A stretch of DNA of 64,000 nucleotides from Lineus longissimus (Eukaryota > Nemertea > Pilidiophora > Heteronemertea > Lineidae). The DNA lies in contig NC_088325.1 in NCBI RefSeq assembly GCF_910592395.1, positions 15,502,109 through 15,566,108 of the forward strand, read 5' to 3'. The notes under the pieces are model-generated. The model was not told where the DNA came from. It searched no databases and worked only from the letters and a program-made list of their open reading frames with translations. The first letter of the stretch is position 1. Each line of letters opens with the position of its first letter. Both the position numbers and the translations under genes were made by a program. Shown piece after piece: positions 23,440-37,385 of this stretch.

Positions 23440-23880
23440 CCCGCTCGCCACAGTCGCAAGATATTCGCTAAGACTAATTCCAATTCCATTCCGTCAACCG
23501 TGAAACTAGGTGACCAAAGTGCAACTGACAGCAAGGCTAGAGCCGGGTTATTTAATCAGCATTTTTCATCAGTCTTAGCTCAAACGTCTGCCGACGAACT
23601 ATCAGTTCTTAACACCTTTGAGAATCCAAATGGTGGTTGTGTGGCACTGACTATCAATGCCGTGCGGGACGCTTTAGCCCATGTTGACGCAACTAAAGCG
23701 AGCGGCCCCGATCATGTGTCTCCTCAAGTTTTGAAACATTGCGCAGACGACTTGTGACAGTCTCTGCAATTTGTATTCAATAGGTCACTGGAGCTGGGCT
23801 TTGTACCTTCAGCATGGAAATGTGCTAATGTGATACATATCTTCAAAAAGAAAGATGACGAGAGCAAATCTTACGGGTGG
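23440..23880 (+). pseudogene. Non-LTR retrotransposon (LINE) relic: linker and start of reverse transcriptase
   Basis: The plus-strand frame reads a typical LINE segment: TDSKARAGLFNQHFSSVLAQ, then KASGPDHVSPQVLKH and, after an in-frame TGA at 23755-23757, LGFVPSAWKCANVIHIFKKK. This is the region leading into reverse-transcriptase block 1 of CR1/Jockey-type elements. The frame is broken by the TGA, and the conserved YRP motif and catalytic blocks that should follow KKDDESKSY are absent. Instead the sequence passes into the tandem array. Inactive fragment; its 5' end upstream of 23440 is unclear. Confidence 0.8.
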
Positions 23881-24225
23881 GGCGGAAATACGCAATATTT
23901 CTGAAATCATCGGCGCCAAAAACTATTTCTTTTGACCCTGCCCGAGTCTTTCAAAACGATTGATTGACTCTGACCCTGCTGACCTCGATTTTTAAAAACT
24001 ATAAAAAAAGGCTATTCAAACGTTAAATCAACTGCAAAGATAATCTTTTATATCACTGAGGTATATGAATACGATATGTTGATAGAAATCTGTACGACTA
24101 TCGCAATATTCGATTACCTAGAACTATTTTGGCAAATCACTTCGCCACCTCCGCAACCTTATCACAATTGTGGCGCGCTCGTTTGCATACCGCATATAAG
24201 AGGCGAATAAAATCTACATTACAGC

Positions 24226-27200
24226 ATGAAAGCCTTGACTGTGTTTGACTGTGGATCGGCTGGTCACGGGTTCGACTCCCGGTGGGTCTGCCGCAGTTTT
24301 ATTTTTTTTTCTTCTTCCTTATCTTGTTATCTAATCATCCATGTACAGATGACAAAACTTTCATTATTATCATTATCACACCCCGCACCAAAACTTTTCA
24401 AACTGCAGCACATACTGATTCCGGGCGTTCGAGTACTACCGAGGATGGTTCGAATCGGCAGCATTCTGTCTTAGTCACAGTCTGGGACCAGCCCATGTAT
24501 TGGACAAAGACACACTTCTGTCAAAACTACATCCCGCTGCGTGATGATGCCTAGCTCGGACCCTGTATTGGTCAAAGACACACTACTGTCACAACCTTGG
24601 ACTAACTCGCTCCGTGATGCCTAGCTCGGACCCTTGGTGCACTACCTGACCATTCTGTCTCAGTCAAAGTCTGGGACCAGGCCATGTATTGGTCAAAGAC
24701 ACACTACTGTCACAACCTTGGACTAACTCTCTCCGTGATGCCTAGCTCGGACCCTTGGTGCACTACCTGACCATTCTGTCTCAGTCACAATCTGGGATCA
24801 GGACATGTATTGTTCAAAGACACACTTCTGTCACAACCTTTGACTAACTCGCTCCGTGATGCCTAGCTCGGACCCTTGGTGCACTACCTGACCATTCTGT
24901 CTCAGTCACAGTCTGGGATCAGGACATGTATTGGACAAAGACACACTTCTGTCACAACCTTTGACTAACTCGCTCCGTGATGCCTAGCTTGGACCCATGG
25001 TGCACTACCTGTCCATTCTGTCTCAGTCTCAGTCTGGGACCAGGACATGTATTGGTCAAAGACACACTTCTGTCACAACCTTGGACTAACTCGCTCCGTG
25101 ATGCCTAGCTCGGACCCTTGGTGCACTACCTGACCATTCTGTCTCAGTCAAAGTCTGGGACCAGGCCATGTATTGGTCAAAGACACACTACTGTCACAAC
25201 CTTGGACTAACTCTCTCCGTGATGCCTAGCTCGGACCCTTGGTGCACTACCTGACCATTCTGTCTCAGTCACAATCTGGGATCAGGACATGTATTGGACA
25301 AAGACACACTTCTGTCACAACCTTTGACTAACTCGCTCCGTGATGCCTAGCTCGGACCCTTGGTGCACTACCTGACCATTCTGTCTCAGTCACAGTCTGG
25401 GATCAGGACATGTATTGGACAAAGACTTGTGCTCATGATGTGACTGACGAGAGCAAATCTTACGGGTGGAGCGGAAATACGCCATATTTCTGACATTATC
25501 GGCGCCAACAACTTTTTTTTTTGACCCTGCCCGAGTCTTTCAAAACAACTGATTGATTGACTCTGACCCTGCTGACCTCGATTTTTAAAAACTTTAAAAA
25601 AAAGGCTATTCAAACGTTAAATCAACTGCAAAGATAATCTTTTATATCACTGAGGTATATGAATACGATATGTTGATAGAAATCTGTACAACTATCGAAA
25701 TATACGATTACTTAGAACTATTTTGGCAAATCACTTTGCCACCTGCGCGACCTTGTCACAATTGCGGCGCGCTCGTTTGCATACCGCATATAAGAGGCGA
25801 ATAAAATCCTCATTACAGCATGAAAGCCTTGACGGTTCAGCGCTAAGAGTGTTTGACTGTGGATCGGCTGTTCACGGGTTCGACTCCCGGTGGGTCTGCC
25901 GCAGTTTTCATTTTTTTTCTTCTTCCTTATCTTGTTATCTAATCATCCATATGTACAGATGACAAAACTTTCATTATTATCATTATCACACCCCGCACCA
26001 AAACTTTTCAAACTGCAGCACATACTGATTCCGGGCGTTCGAGTACTACCGAGGATGGTTCGAATCGGCAGCATTCTGTCTTAGTCACAGTCTGGGACCA
26101 GCCCATGTATTGGACAAAGACACACTTCTGTCAAAACTACATCCCGCTGCGTGATGATGCCTAGCTCGGACCCTGTATTGGTCAAAGACACACTACTGTC
26201 ACAACCTTGGACTAACTCGCTCCGTGATGCCTAGCTCGGACCCTTGGTGCACTACCTGACCATTCTGTCTCAGTCAAAGTCTGGGACCAGGCCATGTATT
26301 GGTCAAAGACACACTACTGTCACAACCTTGGACTAACTCTCTCCGTGATGCCTAGCTCGGACCCTTGGTGCACTACCTGACCATTCTGTCTCAGTCACAA
26401 TCTGGGATCAGGACATGTATTGTTCAAAGACACACTTCTGTCACAACCTTTGACTAACTCGCTCCGTGATGCCTAGCTCGGACCCTTGGTGCACTACCTG
26501 ACCATTCTGTCTCAGTCACAGTCTGGGATCAGGACATGTATTGGACAAAGACACACCTTTGTCACAACCTTTGACTAACTCTCTCCGTGATGCCTAGCTC
26601 GGACCCTTTGTGCACTACCTGACCATTCTGTCTCAGTCACAGTCTGGGATCAGGACATGTATTGGACAAAGACACACTTCTGTCACAACCTTTGACTAAC
26701 TCGCTCCGTGATGCCTAGCTCGGACCCTTGGTGCACTACCTGACCATTCTGTCTCAGTCACAGTCTGGGATCAGGACATGTATTGGACAAAGACACACCT
26801 CTGTCAAAACCTTTGACTAACTCGCTCCGTGATGCCTAGCTCGGACCCTTTGTGCACTACCTGACCATTCTGTCTCAGTCACAGTCTGGGATCAGGACAT
26901 GTATTGGACAAAGACACACTTCTGTCACAACCTTTGACTAACTCGCTCCGTGATGCCTAGCTCGGACCCTTGGTGCACTACCTGACCATTCTGTCTCAGT
27001 CACAATCTGGGATCAAGACATGTATTGGACAAAGACTTGTGCTCATGATGTGACTGACGAGAGCAAATCTTACGGGTGGGGCGGAAATACGCCATATTTC
27101 TGACATTATCGGCGCCAACAACTTTTTTTTTTGACCCTGCCCGAGTCTTTCAAAACAACTGATTGATTGACTCTGACCCTGCTGACCTCGATTTTTAAAA

Positions 27201-30200
27201 ACTTTAAAAAAAAGGCTATTCAAACGTTAAATCAACTGCAAAGATAATCTTTTATATCACTGAGGTATATGAATACGATATGTTGATAGAAATCTGTACA
27301 ACTATCGAAATATACGATTACTTAGAACTATTTTGGCAAATCACTTTGCCACCTGCGCGACCTTGTCACAATTGCGGCGCGCTCGTTTGCATACCGCATA
27401 TAAAAGGCGAATAAAATCCTCATTACAGCATGAAAGCCTTGTCGGTTCAGCGCTAAGAGTGTTTGACTGTGGATCGGCTGGTCACGGGTTCGACTCCCGA
27501 TGGGTCTGCCGCAGTTTTCATTTTTTTTCTTCTTCCTTATCTTGTTATCTAATCATCCATATGTCCAGATGACAAAACTTTCATTATTATCATTATCACA
27601 CCCCGCACCAAAACTCTTCAAACTGCAGCACATACTGATTCCGGGCGTTCGAGTACTACCGAGGATGGTTCGAATCGGCAGCATTCTGTCTTAGTCACAG
27701 TCTGGGACCAGCCCATGTATTGGACAAAGACACACTTCTGTCAAAACTACATCCCGCTGCGTGATGATGCCTAGCTCGGACCCTGTATTGGTCAAAGACA
27801 CACTACTGTCACAACCTTGGACTAACTCGCTCCGTGATGCCTAGCTCGGACCCTTGGTGCACTACCTGACCATTCTGTCTCAGTCAAAGTCTGGGACCAG
27901 GCCATGTATTGGTCAAAGACACACTACTGTCACAACCTTGGACTAACTCTCTCCGTGATGCCTAGCTCGGACCCTTGGTGCACTACCTGACCATTCTGTC
28001 TCAGTCACAATCTGGGATCAGGACATGTATTGTTCAAAGACACACTTCTGTCACAACCTTTGACTAACTCGCTCCGTGATGCCTAGCTCGGACCCTTGGT
28101 GCACTACCTGACCATTCTGTCTCAGTCACAGTCTGGGATCAGGACATGTATTGGACAAAGACACACCTCTGTCACAACCTTTGACTAACTCTCTCCGTGA
28201 TGCCTAGCTCGGACCCTTTGTGCACTACCTGACCATTCTGTCTCAGTCACAGTCTGGGATCAGGACATGTATTGGACAAAGACACACTTCTGTCACAACC
28301 TTTGACTAACTCGCTCCGTGATGCCTAGCTCGGACCCTTGGTGCACTACCTGACCATTCTGTCTCAGTCACAGTCTGGGATCAGGACATGTATTGGACAA
28401 AGACACACCTCTGTCAAAACCTTTGACTAACTCGCTCCGTGATGCCTAGCTCGGACCCTTTGTGCACTACCTGACCATTCTGTCTCAGTCACAGTCTGGG
28501 ATCAGGACATGTATTGGACAAAGACACACTTCTGTCACAACCTTTGACTAACTCGCTCCGTGATGCCTAGCTCGGACCCTTGGTGCACTACCTGACCATT
28601 CTGTCTCAGTCACAATCTGGGATCAAGACATGTATTGGACAAAGACTTGTGCTCATGATGTGACTGACGAGAGCAAATCTTACGGGTGGGGCGGAAATAC
28701 GCCATATTTCTGACATTATCGGCGCCAACAACTATTTTTTTTTACCCTGCCCGAGTCTTTCAAAACAACTGATTGATTGACTCTGACCCTGCTGACCTCG
28801 ATTTTTAAAAACTTTAAAAAAAAGGCTATTCAAACGTTAAATCAACTGCAAAGATAATCTTTTATATCACTGAGGTATATGAATACGATATGTTGATAGA
28901 AATCTGTACAACTATCGAAATATACGATTACTTAGAACTATTTTGGCAAATCACTTTGCCACCTGCGCGACCTTGTCACAATTGCGGCGCGCTCGTTTGC
29001 ATACCGCATATAAGAGGCGAATAAAATCCTCATTACAGCATGAAAGCCTTGTCGGTTCAGCGCTAAGAGTGTTTGACTGTGGATCGGCTGGTCACGGGTT
29101 CGACTCCCGATGGGTCTGCCGCAGTTTTCATTTTTTTTCTTCTTCCTTATCTTGTTATCTAATCATCCATATGTCCAGATGACAAAACTTTCATTATTAT
29201 CATTATCACACCCCGCACCAAAACTCTTCAAACTGCAGCACATACTGATTCCGGGCGTTCGAGTACTACCGAGGATGGTTCGAATCGGCAGCATTCTGTC
29301 TTAGTCACAGTCTGGGACCAGCCCATGTATTGGACAAAGACACACTTCTGTCAAAACTACATCCCGCTGCGTGATGATGCCTAGCTCGGACCCTGTATTG
29401 GTCAAAGACACACTACTGTCACAACCTTGGACTAACTCGCTCCGTGATGCCTAGCTCGGACCCTTGGTGCACTACCTGACCATTCTGTCTCAGTCAAAGT
29501 CTGGGACCAGGCCATGTATTGGTCAAAGACACACTACTGTCACAACCTTGGACTAACTCTCTCCGTGATGCCTAGCTCGGACCCTTGGTGCACTACCTGA
29601 CCATTCTGTCTCAGTCACAATCTGGGATCAGGACATGTATTGTTCAAAGACACACTTCTGTCACAAACTTTGACTCACTCGCTCCGTGATGCCTAGCTCG
29701 GACCCTTGGTGCACTACCTGACCATTCTGTCTCAGTCACAGTCTGGGATCAGGACATGTATTGGACAAAGACACACCTCTGTCACAACCTTTGACTAACT
29801 CTCTCCGTGATGCCTAGCTCGGACCCTTTGTGCACTACCTGACCATTCTGTCTCAGTCACAGTCTGGGACCAGGACATGTATTGGACAAAGACACACCTC
29901 TGTCACAACCTTTGACTAACTCGCTCCGTGATGCCTAGCTCGGACCCTTTGTGCACTACCTGACCATTCTGTCTCAGTCACAGTCTGGGATCAGGACATG
30001 TATTGGACAAAGACACACTTCTGTCACAACCTTTGACTAACTCGCTCCGTGATGTCTAGCTCGGACCCTTGGTGCACTACCTGACCATTCTGTCTCAGTC
30101 ACAGTCTGGGAACAGGACATGTATTGGACAAAGACTTGTGCTCATGATGTGACTGACGAGAGCAAATCTTACGGGTGGGGCGGAAATACGCCATATTTCA

Positions 30201-33200
30201 GACATTATCGGCGCCAACAACTATTTTTTTTGACCCTGCACGAGTCTTTCAAAACAACTGATTGATTGACTCTGACCCTGCTGACCTCGATTTTTAAAAA
30301 CTTTTAAAAAAGGCTATTCAAACGTTAAATCAACTGCAAAGATAATCTTTTATATCACTGAGGTATATGAATACGATATGTTGATAGAAATCTGTACAAC
30401 TATCGAAATATACGATTACTTAGAACTATTTTGGCAAATCACTTTGCCACCTGCGCGACCTTGTCACAATTGCGGCGCGCTCGTTTGCATACCGCATATA
30501 AGAGGCGAATAAAATCCTCATTACAGCATGAAAGCCTTGACGGTTCAGCGCTAAGAGTGTTTGACTGTGGATCGGCTGGTCACGGGTTCGACTCCCGATG
30601 GGTCTGCCGCAGTTTCAATTTTTTTTTCTTCTTCCTTATCTTGTTATCTAATCATCCATATGTACAGATGACAAAACTTTCATTATTATCATTATCACAC
30701 CCCGCACCAAAACTTTTCAAACTGCAGCACATACTGATTCCGGGCGTTCGAGTACTACCGAGGATGGTTCGAATCGGCAGCATTCTGTCTTAGTCACAGT
30801 CTGGGACCAGCCCATGTATTGGACAAAGACACACTTCTGTCAAAACTACATCCCGCTGCGTGATGATGCCTAGCTCGGACCCTGTATTGGTCAAAGACAC
30901 ACTACTGTCACAACCTTGGACTAACTCGCTCCGTGATGCCTAGCTCGGACCCTTGGTGCACTACCTGACCATTCTGTCTCAGTCACAATCTGGGATCAGG
31001 ACATGTATTGTTCAAAGACACACTTCTGTCACAACCTTTGACTAACTCGCTCCGTGATGCCTAGCTCGGACCCTTTGTGCACTACCTGACCATTCTGTCT
31101 CAGTCACAGTCTGGGACCAGGACATGTATTGGACAAAGACACACCTCTGTCACAACCTTTGACTAACTCGCTCCGTGATGCCTAGCTCGGACCCTTTGTG
31201 CACTACCTGACCATTCTGTCTCAGTCACAGTCTGGGATCAGGACATGTATTGGACAAAGACACACTTCTGTCACAACCTTTGACTAACTCGCTCCGTGAT
31301 GGCTAGCTCGGACCCTTGGTGCTCTACCTGACCATTCTGTCTCAGTCACAGTCTGGGATCAGGACATGTATTGGACAAAGACTTGTGCTCATGATGTGAC
31401 TGACGAGAGCAAATCTTACGGGTGGGGCGGAAATACGCCATATTTCTGACATTATCGGCGCCAACAACAATTTTTTTTGACCCTGCCCGAGTCTTTCAAA
31501 ACAACTGATTGATTGACTCTGACCCTGCTGACCTCGATTTTTAAAAACTTTAAAAAAAAGGCTATTCAAACGTTAAATCAACTGCAAAGATAATCTTTTA
31601 TATCACTGAGGTATATGAATACGATATGTTGATAGAAATCTGTACAACTATCGAAATATACGATTACTTAGAACTATTTTGGCAAATCACTTTGCCACCT
31701 GCGCGACCTTGTCACAATTGCGGCGCGCTCGTTTGCATACCGCATATAAGAGGCGAATAAAATCCTCATTACAGCATGAAAGCCTTGACGGTTCAGCGCT
31801 AAGAGTGTTTGACTGTGGATCGGCTGGTAATGGGTTCGACTCCCGATGGGTCTGCCGCAGTTTTCATTTTTTTTCTTCTTCCTTATCTTGTTATCTAATC
31901 ATCCATATGTACAGATGACAAAACTTTCATTATTATCATTATCACACCCCGCACCAAAACTTTTCAAACTGCAGCACATACTGATTCCGGGCGTTCGAGT
32001 ACTACCGAGGATGGTTCGAATCGGCAGCATTCTGTCTCAGTCACAGTCTGGGACCAGCCCATGTATTGGACAAAGACACACTTCTGTCAAAACAACATCC
32101 CGCTGCGTGATGATGCCTAGCTTGGACCCTGTATTGGTCAAAGACACACTACTGTCACAACCTTGGACTAACTCGCTCCGTGATGCCTAGCTCGGACCCT
32201 TGGTGCACTACCTAACCATTCTGTCTCAGTCAAAGTCTGGGACCAGGCCATGTATTGGTCAAAGACACACTACTGTCACATCCTTGGACTAACTCTCTCC
32301 GTGATGCCTAGCTCGGACCCTTGGTGCACTACCTGACCATTCTGTCTCAGTCACAATCTGGGATCAGGACATGTATTGTTCAAAGACACACTTCTGTCAC
32401 AACCTTTGACTAACTCGCTCCGTGATGCCTAGCTCGGACCCTTGGTGCACTACCTGACCATTCTGTCTCAGTCACAGTCTGGGATCAGGACATGTATTGG
32501 ACAAAGACACACCTCTGTCACAACCTTTGACTAACTCTCTCCGTGATGCATAGCTCGGACCCTTTGTGCACTACCTGACCATTCTGTCTCAGTCACAGTC
32601 TGGGACCAGGACATGTATTGGACAAAGACACACCTCTGTCACAACCTTTGACTAACTCGCTCCGTGATGCCTAGCTCGGACCCTTTGTGCACTACCTGAC
32701 CATTCTGTCTCAGTCACAGTCTGGGATCAGGACATGTATTGGACAAAGACACACTTCTGTCACAACCTTTGACTAACTCGCTCCGTGATGCCTAGCTCGG
32801 ACCCTTGGTGCACTACCTGACCATTCTGTCTCAGTCACAGTCTGGGATCAGGACATGTATTGGACAAAGACTTGTGCTCATGATGTGACTGACGAGAGCA
32901 AATCTTACGGGTGGGGCGGAAATACGCCATATTTCTGACATTATCGGCGCCAACAACTATTTTTTTTGACCCTGCCCGAGTCTTTCAAAACAACTGATTG
33001 ATTGACTCTGACCCTGCTGACCTCGATTTTTGAAAACTTTAAAAAAAGGCTATTCAAACGTTAAATCAACTGCAAAGATAATCATATATATGACTGAGGT
33101 ATATGAATACGATATGTTGATAGAAATCTGTACAACTATCGAAATATACGATTACTTAGAACTATTTTGGCAAATCACTTTGCCACCTGCGCGACCTTGT

Positions 33201-36075
33201 CACAATTGCGGCGCGCTCGTTTGCATACCGCATATAAGAGGCGAATAAAATCCTCATTACAGTGAAAGCCTTGACGGTTCAGCGCTAAGAGTGTTTGACT
33301 GTGGATCGGCTGGTCACGGGTTCGACTCCCGATGGGTCTGCCGCAGTTTTCATTTTTTTTCTTCTTCCTTATCTTGTTATCTAATCATCCATATGTACAG
33401 ATGACAAAACTTTCATTATTATCATTATCACACCCCGCACCAAAACTTTTCAAACTGCAGCACATACTGATTCCGGGCGTTCGAGTACTACCGAGGATGG
33501 TTCGAATCGGCAGCATTCTGTCTTAGTCACAGTCTGGGACCAGCCCATGTATTGGACAAAGACACACTTCTGTCAAAACAACATCCCGCTGCGTGATGAT
33601 GCCTAGCTCGGACCCTGTATTGGTCAAAGACACACTACTGTCACAACCTTGGACTAACTCGCTCCGTGATGCCTAGCTCGGACCCTTGGTGCACTACCTG
33701 ACCATTCTGTCTCAGTCAAAGTCTGGGACCAGGCCATGTATTGGTCAAAGACACACTACTGTCACAACCTTGGACTAACTCTCTCCGTGATGCCTAGCTC
33801 GGACCCTTGGTGCACTACCTGACCATTCTGTCTCAGTCACAATCTGGGATCAGGACATGTATTGTTCAAAGACACACTTCTGTCACAACCTTTGACTAAC
33901 TCGCTCCGTGATGCCTAGCTCGGACCCTTGGTGCACTACCTGACCATTCTGTCTCAGTCACAGTCTGGGATCAGGACATGTATTGGACAAAGACACACCT
34001 CTGTCACAACCTTTGACTAACTCTCTCCGTGATGCCTAGCTCGGACCCTTTGTGCACTACCTGACCATTCTGTCTCAGTCACAGTCTGGGACCAGGACAT
34101 GTATTGGACAAAGACACACCTCTGTCACAACCTTTGACTAACTCGCTCCGTGATGCCTAGCTCGGACCCTTTGTGCACTACCTGACCATTCTGTCTCAGT
34201 CACAGTCTGGGATCAGGACATGTATTGGACAAAGACACACTTCTGTCACAACCTTTGACTAACTCGCTCCGTGATGCCTAGCTCGGACCCTTGGTGCACT
34301 ACCTGACCATTCTGTCTCAGTCACAGTCTGGGAACAGGACATGTATTGGACAAAGACTTGTGCTCATGATGTGACTGACGAGAGCAAATCTTACGGGTGG
34401 GGCGGAAATACGCCATATTTCTGACATTATCGGCGCCAACAATTTTTTTTTTGACCCTGCCCGAGTCTTTCAAAACAACTGATTGATTGACTCTGACCCT
34501 GCTGACCTCGATTTTTAAAAACTTTTAAAAAAGGCTATTCAAACGTTAAATCAACTGCAAAGATAATCTTTTATATCACTGAGGTATATGAATACGATAT
34601 GTTGATAGAAATCTGTACAACTATCGAAATATACGATTACTTAGAACTATTTTGGCAAATCACTTTGCCACCTGCGCGACCTTGTCACAATTGCGGCGCG
34701 CTCGTTTGCATACCGCATATAAGAGGCGAATAAAATCCTCATTACAGCATGAAAGCCTTGACGGTTCAGCGCTAAGATTGTTTGACTGTGGATCGGCTGG
34801 TCACGGGTTCGACTCCCGATGGGTCTGCCGCAGTTTTCATTTTTTTTCTTCTTCCTTATCTTGTTATCTAATCATCCATATGTACAGATGACAAAACTTT
34901 CATTATTATCATTATCACACCCCGCACCAAAACTTTTCAAACTGCAGCACATACTGATTCCGGGCGTTCGAGTACTACCGAGGATGGTTCGAATCGGCAG
35001 CATTCTGTCTTAGTCACAGTCTGGGACCAGCCCATGTATTGGACAAAGACACACTTCTGTCAAAACTACATCCCGCTGCGTGATGATGCCTAGCTCGGAC
35101 CCTGTATTGGTCAAAGACACACTACTGTCACAACCTTGGACTAACTCGCTCCGTGATGCCTAGCTCGGACCCTTGGTGCACTACCTGACCATTCTGTCTC
35201 AGTCACAATCTGGGATCAGGACATGTATTGTTCAAAGACACACTTCTGTCACAACCTTTGACTAACTCGCTTCGTGATGCCTAGCTCTGACCTTTGGTGC
35301 ACTACCTGACCATTCTGTCTCAGTCACAGTCTGGGATCAGGACATGTTTTGGACAAAGACACACCTCTGTCACAACCTTTGACTAACTCGCTCTGTTATG
35401 CCTAGCTCGGACCCTTGGTGCACTACCTGACCATTCTGTCTCAGTCACAGTCTGGGACCAGGCCATGTATTGGTCAAAGACACACCTCTGTCACAACCTT
35501 GGACTAACTCGCTCCGTGATGCCTAGCTCGGACCCTTTGTGCACTACCTGACCATTCTGTCTCAGTCACAGTCTGGGATCAGGACATGTATTGGTCAATG
35601 ACTTGTGCTCATGATGTGACTGACGAGAGCAAATCTTACGGGTGGGGCGGAAATACGCCATATTTCTGACATTATCGGCGCCAACAACTATTTTTTTGAC
35701 CCTGCCCGAGTCTTTCAAAACAACTGATTGATTGACTCTGACCCTGCTGACCTCGATTTTTAAAAACTTAAAAAAAAGGCTATTCAAACGTTAAATCAAC
35801 TGCAAAGATAATCTTTTATATCACTGAGGTATATGAATACGATATGTTGATAGAAATCTGTACAACTATCGAAATATACGATTACTTGGATCTATTTCGG
35901 ACAATCACTTTGCCACCTGCGCGACCTTGTCACAATTGCGGCGCGCTCGTTTGCATACCGCATATAAGGGGCGAATATAATCCTCATTATAGCATGAAAG
36001 CCTTGATGGTTCAGCGCAAAGAATGTTTGACTGTGGCCGGCTGGTCACGGGTTCGACTCCCGGTGGGTTTGCCGC
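24226..36075 (+). ncRNA. Nine tRNA-like, Pol III-type segments, one per array unit
   Basis: In unit 2 (25826-25908) an A-box-like CGGTTCAGCGC starts at 25833 and a perfect B box GGTTCGACTCC at 25877. The spacing of 44 is that of a standard tRNA. In this register the D stem pairs (GTTC/GAGT with wobbles). The anticodon loop reads CTGTGGA, with U33 and GTG at 34-36. The variable loop is 5 nt and the T stem pairs 4 of 5 around TTCGACT. The acceptor stem does not pair (GCCTTGA against TGGGTCT), so this is not an intact tRNA gene. TTTT (25905-25908) and T8 (25911-25918) follow, as Pol III terminators would. B boxes sit at the nine positions given for the array. Unit 1 has lost the A box by deletion; unit 9 has the best A box (TGGTTCAGCGC). 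Likely a tRNA-derived SINE head amplified within the array; transcription is unproven. Confidence 0.6.
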
Positions 36076-36169
36076 AATTTTCTTTTTTTTTCTTCTTCCT
36101 TATCTTGTTATCTAATCATCCATGTACAAATGACAAAATTTTCATTATTATCATTATCATACCCCGCAC

Positions 36170-37385
36170 CAACTCCGTGATGCCTATCTCTGACCTTTGG
36201 TGCACTGTCAGTCACAGTCTGGGACCAGGACATGTATTGGTCAAAGACACACTACTGTCACAACCTTGGACTAACTCTCTCCGTGATGCCTAGCTCGGAC
36301 CTTTGGTGCACTGTCAGTCACAGTCTGGGACCAGGACATGTATTGGTCAAAGACACACTTCTGTCACAACCTTGGACTAACTCTCTCCGTGATGCCTAGC
36401 TCGGACCTTTGGTGCACTGTCAGTCACAGTCTGGGACCAGCCCATGTATTGGTCAAAGACACACTTCTGTCACAACTTTGGACTAACTCACTCCGCGATG
36501 CCTAGCTCGGACTTGGTGCACTACCTGACCATTCTGTCTCAGTCACAGTCTGGGATCAGGACATGTATTGGTCAAAGACACACTTCTGTCACAACCTTGG
36601 ACTAACTCACTCCGTGATGCCTAGCTTGGACCCATGGTGCACTACCTGACCATTCTGTCTCAGTCACAGTCTGGGACCAGGACATGTATTGGTCAAAGAC
36701 ACACTACTGTCACAACCTTGGACTAACTCTCTCCGTGATGCCTAGCTCGGACCTTTGGTGCACTGTCAGTCACAGTCTGGGACCAGCCCATGTATTGGTC
36801 AAAGACACACTTCTGTCACAACTTTGGACTAACTCACTCCGCGATGCCTAGCTCGGACTTGGTGCACTACCTGACCATTCTGTCTCAGTCACAGTCTGGG
36901 ATCAGGACATGTATTGGTCAAAGACACACTTCTGTCACAACCTTGGACTAACTCACTCCGTGATGCCTAGCTTGGACCCATGGTGCACTACCTGACCATT
37001 CTGTCTCAGTCACAGTCTGGGATCAGGACATGTATTGGTCAAAGACACACCTCTGTCACAACCTTGGACTAACTCGCTCCGGAATGCCTAGCTCGGACCC
37101 TTGGTGCACTACCTGACCATTCTGTCTCAGACACAGTCTGGGACCAGGACATGTTTTGGTCAAAGACACACTTCTGTCACAACCTTGGACTAACTCGCTC
37201 AGGAATGCCTAGCTCGGACCCTTGGTGCACTACCTGACCATTCTGTCTCAGTCACAATCTGGGATCAGGACATGTATTGTTCAAAGACACACTTCTGTCA
37301 CAACCTTGGACTTACTCGCTCCGTGATGCCTAGCTCGGACCCTCGGTGCACTACCTGACCATTCTGTCTCAGTCACAATCTGGGA
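36170..37385. repeat. Terminal block of 121-bp subrepeats without the tRNA-like part
   Basis: After the ninth tRNA-like copy the array continues as about ten diverged subrepeats. Several are shortened to roughly 109 bp by loss of ACCTGACCATTCTGTCT. The last ends abruptly at CAATCTGGGATAG (about 37385), where unique sequence resumes. Confidence 0.85.

Larger units (their letters stand above)
23860..37385. repeat. 13.5-kb nested tandem array (1.25-1.61 kb units containing 121-bp subrepeats)
   Basis: Nine large units are marked by the invariant GGTTCGACTCC at 24269, 25877, 27487, 29097, 30585, 31833, 33319, 34806 and 36050. Spacings are 1608, 1610, 1610, 1488, 1248, 1486, 1487 and 1244. These differ by close to 0, 1 or 3 times 121 bp, the length of the inner repeat that starts CATTCTGTCTCAGTCACAGT. 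Each unit has a unique roughly 600-bp part (starting TGACGAGAGCAAATCTTACG), a tRNA-like segment, a T-run, and then a variable number of 121-bp subrepeats. The first and last units are most diverged. ORFs inside (for example one reading MGLPQFSFFFFF) recur only because the DNA repeats; none is a gene. Confidence 0.95.

Noticed and set aside
25826-25898. Calling an intact tRNA-His (GTG) gene
   Set aside because: The arms fit but the 7-bp acceptor stem does not pair and position 8 is not T, so only a tRNA-like call is justified.
24226-36293. Repeated ORFs of 64-149 codons in the large array (both strands)
   Set aside because: They recur with the DNA unit, include poly-Phe from T-runs, and have no domain; they are by-products of the repeat.
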